A program made the translations under genes and the position numbers. From assembly GCF_008123515.1 (NCBI RefSeq), contig NZ_VSSR01000017.1, positions 1 through 64,000 of the forward strand: a stretch of 64,000 nt of DNA. Reading direction: 5' to 3'. How positions within the stretch are numbered: the first letter of the stretch is position 1; each line of letters opens with the position of its first letter. The DNA comes from Bradyrhizobium cytisi (lineage in GTDB: Bacteria > Pseudomonadota > Alphaproteobacteria > Rhizobiales > Xanthobacteraceae). Positions 8,222 to 17,116 of this stretch are shown in pieces. The notes beneath the pieces were generated by a model. It did not search any database. It was given only the letters and a program-made list of their open reading frames with translations, and was not told where the DNA came from.

Positions 8222-11101
8222 ATGTCGGTCCAACACGTTGGCTCATCGAGTGCAATCCGGCTTCGGTTTGGCCCATTCGAGCTGAATGTCGCCGAGCGCT
8301 CTCTCTGCAAGGCGAGCCAGATCGTTCCACTCGGTGGCAGAGCCTACGACATCCTGATCGCTCTGCTCGAAAACGCCGGTGAGGTCGTCCCGAAGTCTGA
8401 GCTGATCGCGAAGGCATGGCCTGACGTCACGGTCGAGGAAGGCAGTCTTCGCGTTCATCTGTCAGCGCTGCGCAAGGCGCTGGGCGACGGCCAGTTCGGC
8501 AACAAGTACATCGCGAACATCCAGGGCCGCGGCTATAGCTTCATTGCGCCCGTCGCGCGACTTCCCGGAGGCCGCGACACGGGTAACGCATCTTCGGGAT
8601 TGTCCAACCTGCCGCCCGCGCTGGGCCGCATGGTTGGCCGCAACAACGTGGTCCTTGAGATCCAGCGCTGGCTCCGGACGGAACAGCGCCTGATTACAAT
8701 TTTGGGCGCCGGGGGCATTGGCAAGACGACGGTTGCCCTGTCAGTCGGGCACGGAGCGCTGGCCGACTTCTCCGGGGCGGTCTTCTTTGTCGATCTTTCA
8801 ACGGCAGGCGACAATGAGCAGGTCATCGGCGCTGTCGCGTCCGCGCTCGGGCTCGCCCCGCAATTGGTCGATCCAAGGGAGGCGTTGCTCAATTTTCTGC
8901 GCGCGCGCAGGGCGCTTGTCATTCTCGATAGTTGCGAGCATGTCATCGAGAGAACCGCTGACATCGCCGACTATATCGTCCGGAATGCCCCGGAGATCCA
9001 CATACTCGCGACCAGCAGGGAAACCTTGCGCGTTCCCGGCGAACGCGTATTGCGTCTTTGTCCACTGGACTGCCCGCCAGAGCAGCCGCGACCGACCGCG
9101 TCAGAGGTGCTTGCCTATCCGGCGGCACGGTTGTTCGCCGAGCGCGTCAGTGCTCGCCGCGGCAGCTTTTCGCTCAGCGACGACGAAGCTCCCCTGGTTG
9201 CCGAGATTTGCCGCAAGCTCGACGGCATTGCGCTCGCCATCGAGCTCGCCGCCGGACGAGCCGCTGTGTTCGGTGTCAGGAATACCGTGGCGAGGTTGGG
9301 GTCGCGCCTCGATCTTCTGAAGTTCGGTCGCCGTACAGCGAATCCGCGGCATCAGACGCTCAAGGCAACGCTGGACTGGAGCCACGATCACCTCTCCGAG
9401 GTCGAACGCGTCGTGCTGCGACGTGTCGCAATCTTCATCGGGCACTTCTCGTTGGAAGCGGCGTGCGCGGTTGCGGAGCAGGGCGGAACTGACCGGTCCG
9501 AGATCGAGGGCGCCGTCGAAAACCTTGTCAACAAATCGCTGATCGTGGCGTGGCCCAGCTACCGGCGGATGCTCTACCGATTGCTTGACACCACGCGCTC
9601 CTATGCCTGGGAGAAATTGGCCGAAAGCGGTGAACATCATTCCATGGCGGCGCGGCACGCGAGCCATCTGAGCCGATCGTTGCAGGACAATCGCGGCAAT
9701 CTCTTCGATCCGGAGCCCGGACAATCTCTGACAGACTCGACGCAGCACAATCTTGGAGATGTCCGTGCCGCGCTCGAATGGAGCTTTGGTCCCGATGGAA
9801 ACGATCGCGCGGCCACACGGATGGCGGCGGCCGCCTCGCAATTGCTTCTGGCCAAGTCGCTTTTCCTGGAGTGCCGGAATTGGATGGAGAAGGCGCTCGA
9901 TCGGATTGCTGCGGAAGACGACCCGCGGGACCAGATGGAAATCCACGCTTCGCTCGCCCTGTCGCTGATGTTCACCGCCGGCAACAGTGAAAGGGTTCGC
10001 GACGCCTTCAATACTGCGTTGACGCTCGCGGAGCAGCGCGAGGATGCCTACCAGCAACTCCGTCTTCTCAGCGGGCTGTCGATGTATCTTCATCGTACGA
10101 TCGACGCGGCGGGCAGTCTTGAAGTTGCGCGACGCGCAGAGACTGTCGCGAACAAGACCGGAAATCCGGAGGATGCGGCGCTTGCGGATTCGATGCTGGG
10201 AGCAGCGTACTATATGCTTGCGGACCACGTTCGCGCGCCGAAATACCTCGAACGGGCCTTGCGCGGGGCGCCGACTTCCCGACGGTTCAACGCAACGCAA
10301 TATCTGTTTGATCTGCGCACGACCTCGCTGTTCAACCTGACCCGATCGCACTGGTTCGCCGGCAATCTCGACAGCGCCGCCGGTTATGCTGAAAGAACCA
10401 TCGAGGAGGCAGAGAGAGCGGATCATCCGATCGCGCTGTGTCGAGCCCTGATTCTGACGATGCCTCTCTATTTCTGGATCGACGAGCTGGGTCAGGTCGA
10501 GCTGAATCTCTCTGCGCTCGAGCTCACCGCCGAGAAATATTCATTGGAGCCATTTCGCGCCGTCGCCGTGGGACTTAAGGGGCGCCATCTGGTCCGCGTC
10601 GGCCAGGCGGAGGATGGCATGTGTCATCTGCGGGACAGCTTGGAGAAGCTGCGGGTCCTGCGATACGAAATGCTGGTAACGGATTTTGTCTCCGAATTGG
10701 CCGTCGGTCTGGCCAAACAAAACCAGCGCGCGGAAGCGCTGAATCTCATTGATGGTTCGATCGCCACGCAGCTTGGATCGAACAGGCCTCTTCACCTTCC
10801 GGCGCTGTTCCTGGCGAAAGGCTCGGTCCTTGTGTGCGGGGAATCCCAGCAGCGCGATCTGGCTGCCGAGTGTTTCGGGGAGGCAATGACCCTGGCTGCG
10901 CAACAATCGGCGCTGTCGTTCGAACTTCGGGCGGGATTGGAGCTTGCGCGGCTTTGGATCGATCGGGGGCAAGGCCGAAGAGCTCATGAGCTCATCGGAG
11001 CCGTTTACGGCCGGTTTACCGAGGGCTTCGAAACGCCGGATCTCGTGCTGGCGAGGCGAGTCCTCGAGCAGACCAGTGTTCGTGCGCGGCAAGCCGGATG
11101 A
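8222..11101 (+). CDS. Winged-helix/STAND ATPase regulator B
   Basis: Encodes 959 residues with the same architecture as its neighbours. The OmpR-type winged helix spans about residues 14-112 (FGPFELNVAERSL, LRVHLSALRKALGDGQFGN, YIANIQGRGYSF). The ATPase module has Walker A GAGGIGKTT at 162-170, Walker B ALVILDSCEH and the LATSRETLRVPGE segment. A ~500-residue helical repeat tail follows. It is closer to regulator C (WPDVTVEEGS and KALGDGQFGN are shared by B and C but not A), so B and C look like the younger duplication. A 114-base gap separates it from regulator A, so it may have its own promoter or be read through. It ends 13 bases before the convergent MalT-like gene. Confidence 0.9.
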   Translation: MSVQHVGSSSAIRLRFGPFELNVAERSLCKASQIVPLGGRAYDILIALLENAGEVVPKSELIAKAWPDVTVEEGSLRVHLSALRKALGDGQFGNKYIANIQGRGYSFIAPVARLPGGRDTGNASSGLSNLPPALGRMVGRNNVVLEIQRWLRTEQRLITILGAGGIGKTTVALSVGHGALADFSGAVFFVDLSTAGDNEQVIGAVASALGLAPQLVDPREALLNFLRARRALVILDSCEHVIERTADIADYIVRNAPEIHILATSRETLRVPGERVLRLCPLDCPPEQPRPTASEVLAYPAARLFAERVSARRGSFSLSDDEAPLVAEICRKLDGIALAIELAAGRAAVFGVRNTVARLGSRLDLLKFGRRTANPRHQTLKATLDWSHDHLSEVERVVLRRVAIFIGHFSLEAACAVAEQGGTDRSEIEGAVENLVNKSLIVAWPSYRRMLYRLLDTTRSYAWEKLAESGEHHSMAARHASHLSRSLQDNRGNLFDPEPGQSLTDSTQHNLGDVRAALEWSFGPDGNDRAATRMAAAASQLLLAKSLFLECRNWMEKALDRIAAEDDPRDQMEIHASLALSLMFTAGNSERVRDAFNTALTLAEQREDAYQQLRLLSGLSMYLHRTIDAAGSLEVARRAETVANKTGNPEDAALADSMLGAAYYMLADHVRAPKYLERALRGAPTSRRFNATQYLFDLRTTSLFNLTRSHWFAGNLDSAAGYAERTIEEAERADHPIALCRALILTMPLYFWIDELGQVELNLSALELTAEKYSLEPFRAVAVGLKGRHLVRVGQAEDGMCHLRDSLEKLRVLRYEMLVTDFVSELAVGLAKQNQRAEALNLIDGSIATQLGSNRPLHLPALFLAKGSVLVCGESQQRDLAAECFGEAMTLAAQQSALSFELRAGLELARLWIDRGQGRRAHELIGAVYGRFTEGFETPDLVLARRVLEQTSVRARQAG

Positions 11102-11114
11102 ATGGGGCGAAGCT

Positions 11115-13862
11115 TCACTGCGTGGTGACAATGCCCAGGGTCTGTGCGCGTGATACGGCCTGTGCGCGCTTCTCCACACCGAGCTTGGTGAAAACGCTCT
11201 TGAGGTGCGACTTCACGGTCTCAGGACCGATATCGAGGCTTCGGGCGATTTCCTTGTTGGACAATCCATCCGCGATCAGCGTGAGAATGTCAGTCTCGCG
11301 GCGGCTCAATGCGCCGAGAATCCGCGCGCTTGAACTCGGCGCTGAACGATCCTGTCGTGCTCGCTGTAGACCCGCCGCGAGCCGATCGACGTAAGGGATC
11401 AGATCCGCTTTGACGTTTCCTTCCCGGGTCGCCTGGAGAAGCTCGGAAATGACTGGCCCTTCGTCCAGAACGGTCTGATAAAGACCGGCCGCCGCGCACG
11501 CGGCGAGCACACGGCGAAAGCGGCTCACCGCCTCCGCCGTCTTGCCCGCACTGAGCTGAACTGCCGACTGGCGGATCGCAATGCAGATCAGGAACTGACG
11601 GTGTTCCATGGCTTCGGCTTCGTGCTGCAATTGTTGCAGGATTGAAATGGCCTCGTCCGGGCGAGCTTGCTGGCCCAGCAAATGAGCGCGGGTCAATCGG
11701 TGGTACCATCCAATCTCCGACCAGGCGCCAGGCCTCGGTGCGGGGTATTTCCGTGCCAGGCGTTCGAGGCGGTCGACGCAGGCGGCACCTTCATCCAACC
11801 GGCCATCGTTCAAATAGAGTCGCGCCTGCTCCGCGATCACGCCGGCCGAGAGCCTTCCCCAATCCCGCGAGATGCCAAGATTTTCGGCGCGCTCCAACAG
11901 GGTGCGGGCCCGCTCGAAGTTCATCCGCGCAGCGGCGACCCGGGAGATCACGAAGTAAGTGCTCCACACGCAGTCGAGCATCGTCCCCGAATTGATCAGC
12001 GGGATGCGATCGATCACCCAGGCCTCCGCCTCATCGAGCAGGCCTTGCTCGTATTTGATTCGCGCGATCAGGCTTGCAGGCAAGGCCGCCGCAACTGAAT
12101 TCGGCCCGACATCCTGCTCGGCGATCCGGAAGCCCTCGCGGTAGTGCTCACCTGCCGCCGCCAGACGTATCTGCCGCTCTTCTGCGAGCCCGTTCAGGCA
12201 GTGTCTATACACCGAGGCAAATACGTTCCTGCGATCCTCCTCGACTGAATAGGGAATCCAAGGCGTCGCATGGAATTGCTTGAGGTTGCCCGCCTTCATA
12301 TGACTGAAGCGAACGACGTTCGAGGCGACGTTCGCGGTCCAGGGATCGGATGAACGGTTCACGCAATCCTGCGCCAGGGGCAGCGGGCTCTCGCTGTCAT
12401 CCTTCAGCGCGATGGCGACCGAGCGGATCGCCTGGCATTCGCACAGCAGGTTGGCATCCGGCAGAGGCGTCGCAGCGATATCGCCTTCGATGTCGGTTGC
12501 GAGCTTCAGGGCCTCGTCAAAACGTAGCGCGAGCGCCAATCCCCAGGCGATCGCCAGTCGGACCTCGCACTGGCCTCGCATGAGCTCGTCGGGAAACTGG
12601 CGCTGCCATTCCAGCAAGGTGAAGAGATCGCCTCTCTTGATCAAAGCCATCGCGCAGTTGTTGATCCAGCCGATCGCACGGTCAGAAGCGCCGGCCGCAA
12701 TCGCGTGCTGGACCGCCTCGGTCCACAATTCGTGGGAGGCATACCAAAGAGCCGCGCGTCCGTGCAGTTGAGGAACTTCAATGCCGCGGTCCGCCTCCAG
12801 CCGCTGTCGCAGATATTCGGCAAGCAGGGTGTGGTAGCGAAACCAGACTCCATCGCTGTCGAGCGGCGTGAGCAGCATCTGGCGCTGGGCAAGCGATGCC
12901 AGGATTGCACGGCTCGCGCTCAAGCCGGTCATGGCCTCGCAGAGAGGACCGGAGAGCCGGTCAAGAACAGCCGTGCGCAGCATGAAGTCGACCAGTTCGA
13001 CCGGAAGCCCATCCAGCATCTCCGTCAGGTAGGCGGCAATCGGGCGCTGCGAGCCCGAGAGATTGTGGACATATTCCCTCAGACCGGATCCGGACTGCGA
13101 AGGCATGGATGAGATGATTCGAAGCGCGGCGGGCCACCCTTCGGTCTTGCGCTGCAGGAGTTGGACGTCGGGGTTTTCCAGAACCCCGGGCTTGGTGCTG
13201 TCCAGAAACGCCTTTGTCTCCTGCATGTCGAACCGCAGCGCTTCGGCATCGATCTCCATCAGCTGGTTCTGGGCGCGCAAGGTCGCGAGTGGCAGCGGAG
13301 GTTCGGTGCGCGTCGTCAGCACCACATGACAGTGGGACGGTGCGTGCTTCAGAAAATACGTGACGGTCTGATGGATGCGGGAAGCGCTGACCCAGTGATA
13401 GTCCTCGAGAAACAGGTAAACATCATCCTCGATCTCCGCCAGATCGTTGATCAGGCTCGACAGGATCGCTGTCGGGTCGATCAGGTTGTTCTCGAGGATC
13501 AGCCCAATCGCGTCGGTGCCGACGTCCGGACAGGCGTGGTGCAGGGCCTGAGCCACGTAGAACAGAAACCGCGTGGCCTCGTCGTCGTCTGAATCGATGG
13601 TCAGCCACCCAACGGCATTGCCGCCCTGCTCTAGCGTCTCGGCCCAGGTGGCTGCCAGTGAGCTCTTGCCGAAGCCCGCTGGCGCCTTGATGACTCCAAG
13701 TCGCTTGGCCGGAAGCTCGGACAAGATGGCGATGAGCCGGGGGCGTGTGACCAGCCCGCCGAATCGTGCCGGCAAGATCTTGGTCGCAAGGAATGGCAGC
13801 TGTCCTCCGCCGGGCAAGGTGCCCGTTCCATGGGTCGGATGGCTGGAGCGCGGTTGGATCAA
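11115..13862 (-). CDS. MalT-like LuxR-family ATP-dependent regulator (LAL)
   Basis: Encodes 915 residues of the large ATP-binding LuxR class. The N-terminus has a P-loop (APAGFGKSS, about residues 60-68) in a MalT-type NTPase module, with WLTIDSDDDEATRFLFYVAQAL and the Walker B-like DVYLFLEDYHWV typical of MalT. A long TPR-like superhelix follows. The last ~65 residues are a LuxR/GerE helix-turn-helix (LSRRETDILTLIADGLSNKEIARSLDIGPETVKSHLKSVFTKL). MalT-type proteins activate transcription on binding ATP and an inducer; the inducer here is unknown. The start is a TTG preceded by AGGGGGAG at good spacing; there is no in-frame ATG near the N-terminus. It is divergent from regulator C across a 259-base intergenic region. 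Confidence 0.9.
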   Translation of the reverse strand: MIQPRSSHPTHGTGTLPGGGQLPFLATKILPARFGGLVTRPRLIAILSELPAKRLGVIKAPAGFGKSSLAATWAETLEQGGNAVGWLTIDSDDDEATRFLFYVAQALHHACPDVGTDAIGLILENNLIDPTAILSSLINDLAEIEDDVYLFLEDYHWVSASRIHQTVTYFLKHAPSHCHVVLTTRTEPPLPLATLRAQNQLMEIDAEALRFDMQETKAFLDSTKPGVLENPDVQLLQRKTEGWPAALRIISSMPSQSGSGLREYVHNLSGSQRPIAAYLTEMLDGLPVELVDFMLRTAVLDRLSGPLCEAMTGLSASRAILASLAQRQMLLTPLDSDGVWFRYHTLLAEYLRQRLEADRGIEVPQLHGRAALWYASHELWTEAVQHAIAAGASDRAIGWINNCAMALIKRGDLFTLLEWQRQFPDELMRGQCEVRLAIAWGLALALRFDEALKLATDIEGDIAATPLPDANLLCECQAIRSVAIALKDDSESPLPLAQDCVNRSSDPWTANVASNVVRFSHMKAGNLKQFHATPWIPYSVEEDRRNVFASVYRHCLNGLAEERQIRLAAAGEHYREGFRIAEQDVGPNSVAAALPASLIARIKYEQGLLDEAEAWVIDRIPLINSGTMLDCVWSTYFVISRVAAARMNFERARTLLERAENLGISRDWGRLSAGVIAEQARLYLNDGRLDEGAACVDRLERLARKYPAPRPGAWSEIGWYHRLTRAHLLGQQARPDEAISILQQLQHEAEAMEHRQFLICIAIRQSAVQLSAGKTAEAVSRFRRVLAACAAAGLYQTVLDEGPVISELLQATREGNVKADLIPYVDRLAAGLQRARQDRSAPSSSARILGALSRRETDILTLIADGLSNKEIARSLDIGPETVKSHLKSVFTKLGVEKRAQAVSRAQTLGIVTTQ

Positions 13863-14121
13863 GGGCTCCCCCTACCCACGTCGGTCCTCCCCCCATTCGG
13901 GGGATGCAAACAATGGTGAAAGTGTACGATCTCTGTTAGCGAGAGGGAAGCGCCGGGCAACGTCGGTTGTATGCAGTCTGCATGCCGGTTGCCGCGTGCT
14001 GATCCCTTCAGATCCGCGCGCGGAGCCGAAAGCAGGCTGATGTCTATCAAGAACGCACGCTTGGGTTTCTCGCGGATCGTTGAACATCCAGGAAAAGCAC
14101 CCAAGGCCCGTGCCAATAGCC

Positions 14122-16989
14122 ATGGCTGAAGATCAGCTTCGTGGAAATCTGCTGTTTGGCCCCTTCGAGCTTTCGAGCAGGGAGCGGGTGCTTCGGCGCG
14201 ACGGCGTGGCGCTGCCGCTCGGCAGCAGGGCCCTCGACATCCTGATCTACCTTGCCGCGCGTCCGGGTGAGGTGATCGCAAAGCAGGAGTTGATCGATCA
14301 CGTCTGGCCGGATGTGACGGTCGAGGAGGGGAGCATCCGCGTCCACGTGGCCGCGATCCGCAAGGCGCTTGGTGACGGCCAATTCGGCAACCGCTACATC
14401 GCAAACATCAAGGGGCGGGGCTACTCGTTCGTCGGCACGATGGTCTCCCTCGGAGGCGTCGCGGAAAGCGGGAACGCCGGGTCCCCGCATCAGGGCAGGC
14501 TTCCGGTGCGACCGATCACGATGATCGGGCGCGAGATGGTCGTCAGGGAGGTCTGCGACAAGCTTCGACATGACCGGTTCGTGACGCTGCTCGGCCCCGG
14601 CGGCATCGGAAAGACAACCATTGCCCTGGCCGTTGGCCGCGCCGCCGCCGAGGCGTTCGGCAGCGAGATCTATTTTGTCGATCTGGAAAGCCTCACCGAT
14701 CCGAACCATGTCGCTGCGGCCGTCGCGACCTCCCTGGGGCTTGCACTCAAATCGAAAGATCCCGGCCAGGAGCTGCTCGACCTGATCCGGTCGCGGAAGC
14801 TTCTCGTCATCCTCGACAGTTGCGAGCATGTGATCGAGGCGGTCGCCTCGCTCGCCGAACAACTCTACCAGCAAACCGAAGAGATTCATGTTCTGACCAC
14901 GAGCCGGGAATTGCTGAAGGTCGAGGGTGAGCATTGCTGCCGGGTTCTTCCACTCGATTTTCCACTGGACGGCTCGGAGCAAACGGCAAATGCCGTGCTG
15001 CGATATCCGGCAGTGCAGCTGTTCGTGCGGCGTGCGGCCACGCGAGCAGGCAGCGTCGCTCTCAGCAACAAGGAGGCGCCATTCGTCGCGGAGATATGCC
15101 GAAAGCTGGACGGAATCCCGTCGGCGATCGAGTTGGCCGCGGGCCAGGCAGCCGCCCTTGGCCTCAAGAACACGGCTGACCTCCTGGTGTCCCGGCTGGA
15201 ATTGCTGAAACTGAGCCATCGGACGGCAGTTGCCAGACATCGGACCCTCAAGGCGACATTGGACTGGAGCTACGATCTGCTGTCCGACGCCGAGAGGATC
15301 GTCTTTCGACGCCTCGCTCCCTTCGTCGGACATTTCACCCTGGATGGCGCGCGGTCTGTCGCGGGCGAACCCGGCGTGGGAGCCGAGGAAATTTTTGACG
15401 CGGTCGCGGGCCTGGTCGAGAAGTCATTGATAGCAACCCGGATCGATGCCGCGCAGGCACAGTATCGATTGCCGAACACGACCCGCGCCTATGCACTGGC
15501 AAAGCTGGAGGAGCATGCCGAAGTCGACATGGTCCTCGGCCGGCATGCGGAATACCTCGCCGGACACCTCGAAACGCTGAGGGAGGCCCTATCAGCCTTG
15601 CCAGGCTCTGAAAGAGCTGCGGTCTATTCTGACCAAATAAATAACGTCCGTGCGGCGCTCGAATGGAGCTTTGGGCCGCACGGCGATGCCGAGACGGCTG
15701 GGAGACTGGCAGCCGCGTCCACGAAGGTGTTTCTCGAGCTGTCACTGCTGATCGAATGCCAGGCATGGGCAGAACGCGCGATGGCAAGCCTGGGACGTCC
15801 CCATCGAGGCTCCCGCCGCGCAATGGAAATCTCTGCATCGATACCGCTGGCCTTGATGCATACGGAAGCTGACGATCAGCGCGTCCGGACTGCTTTCGCA
15901 AACGCGCTGGAGATTGCCATCGAACAGGCAGATATCGCCTACGAGTTGAGGATTCTAAGCGGACTTTTCATGTTTTCGCACTGGATCATGGACATTCGCG
16001 GTGCGACCGACATTGCCGTCCGGAGCAAGGAACTGGCGCTACGGACCGGGGATCACGACGACATGGCGCTGGCGGAGGCAATGTTGGCGGCCTCCGAACA
16101 TCTGTTGGGAAATCACCTCGCCGCGCAACTGCATTGCGAATCGGGCCTCCGGCACCTGGCGTCCGGGCCACGGACTCGAATGGAACCGTATCTTTTTCAT
16201 TATACGAGCTTCCTGCTCGTCGGTATGGCACGATCTCTCTTGTACAGGGGCTTGCTCGACCAATCGCTGGACTATGCAAGGCGCGCCAGAGAGGAAGGCA
16301 AGAGATCAGGTAGCCCCGCTACGTTTTGCCGATCCCTGGCTTTGGTCCTTCCCGTGTTTCTGACCATGGCGGACCTGAGGCAGTCGGACCAGTACATCGG
16401 TGAACTGAGCGAGCTCTCCGTCGCCCATTCCCTGATGCCGTATCGCGCCATAGCGACGGGCCTGAAGGGTCAATGGTTGCTCCTTCAGGACAATCGCATC
16501 GAAGCGATCCAACTGCTGAAGCGAGCCCTGGAAGAGCTTCACGTCCAGCGTCACGAGATGCTGAATATGGATTTCACCTGCGATCTGGCCGCGGCTCTCG
16601 TCGACCTCGGTGAGCATGACGAAGCGGTGACCCTCACGGTGAATGCAATCGCGCAACAACAGCGCGCCGGCAAGTTCCCGCACATGCCAGCCCTGTTCGG
16701 GATGAAAGGGCTCATTCTGGCGTCTCGATCTGCGGAGGATCATTTCGACGCCGAAGAAAGCCTGCTGTCGGCCATCGACTGGGCCAAACGCCAGTCCGCC
16801 GCCCTGTTCGAATTGACGGCCGCGACGGACCTCGCCCAGCTGTTGCTGAAACAGGATCGCTTGCCGGAAGCTTACGAATATCTCAGCGCGAGTCTTGACC
16901 GAATGCCGGCCGGAATTTCATTTCCTGCTCGCAATCGTGCGGTGCAAATGCTCGGCCAACTCCAATCCGGAACCGATGACGTCGGCTGA
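14122..16989 (+). CDS. Winged-helix/STAND ATPase regulator C
   Basis: Encodes 955 residues from ATG 14122. The OmpR-type winged helix is at about residues 10-106 (LLFGPFELSSRERVLRRDG, WPDVTVEEGSIRVHVAAIRKAL, YIANIKGRGYSF). A STAND ATPase follows with Walker A GPGGIGKTT at 158-166, Walker B LLVILDSCEHVIEA and LTTSRELLKVEGEH. A helical repeat C-terminus of about 500 residues completes it. The frame is open back to a TTG at 14080, but ATG 14122 gives the same N-terminal offset to FGPFEL as the paralogues. It is followed after 127 bases by poxB in the same direction, a possible target or simply a neighbour. Confidence 0.9.
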   Translation: MAEDQLRGNLLFGPFELSSRERVLRRDGVALPLGSRALDILIYLAARPGEVIAKQELIDHVWPDVTVEEGSIRVHVAAIRKALGDGQFGNRYIANIKGRGYSFVGTMVSLGGVAESGNAGSPHQGRLPVRPITMIGREMVVREVCDKLRHDRFVTLLGPGGIGKTTIALAVGRAAAEAFGSEIYFVDLESLTDPNHVAAAVATSLGLALKSKDPGQELLDLIRSRKLLVILDSCEHVIEAVASLAEQLYQQTEEIHVLTTSRELLKVEGEHCCRVLPLDFPLDGSEQTANAVLRYPAVQLFVRRAATRAGSVALSNKEAPFVAEICRKLDGIPSAIELAAGQAAALGLKNTADLLVSRLELLKLSHRTAVARHRTLKATLDWSYDLLSDAERIVFRRLAPFVGHFTLDGARSVAGEPGVGAEEIFDAVAGLVEKSLIATRIDAAQAQYRLPNTTRAYALAKLEEHAEVDMVLGRHAEYLAGHLETLREALSALPGSERAAVYSDQINNVRAALEWSFGPHGDAETAGRLAAASTKVFLELSLLIECQAWAERAMASLGRPHRGSRRAMEISASIPLALMHTEADDQRVRTAFANALEIAIEQADIAYELRILSGLFMFSHWIMDIRGATDIAVRSKELALRTGDHDDMALAEAMLAASEHLLGNHLAAQLHCESGLRHLASGPRTRMEPYLFHYTSFLLVGMARSLLYRGLLDQSLDYARRAREEGKRSGSPATFCRSLALVLPVFLTMADLRQSDQYIGELSELSVAHSLMPYRAIATGLKGQWLLLQDNRIEAIQLLKRALEELHVQRHEMLNMDFTCDLAAALVDLGEHDEAVTLTVNAIAQQQRAGKFPHMPALFGMKGLILASRSAEDHFDAEESLLSAIDWAKRQSAALFELTAATDLAQLLLKQDRLPEAYEYLSASLDRMPAGISFPARNRAVQMLGQLQSGTDDVG

Positions 16990-17116
16990 AAGGTGCGCTC
17001 GCCGGCGGTGCGCCGTCTGCGCAGGCGGGTTCAAGTCCTCGCATTCCGATCCAAGCCCCCACGGTGCAGTCGGGTGCAGGCTGTGGCAGAAACGGTCACA
17101 GCCAGGGTTGAATGTC

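Noticed and set aside
9101..10426. Long open frame (441 codons) on the minus strand
   Set aside because: It lies wholly inside regulator B, whose domains are clear on the plus strand; its own translation is Arg/Gln-rich with no family features, a common artefact of high-GC coding DNA.
14047..15333. Minus-strand open frame of 428 codons
   Set aside because: Antisense to regulator C; no ribosome site and no domain resemblance.
17023..17050. T-arm-like sequence GGCGGGTTCAAGTCCTCGC before poxB
   Set aside because: The stem does not pair well and no anticodon or D arm can be built upstream, so it is not a tRNA or a convincing fragment.
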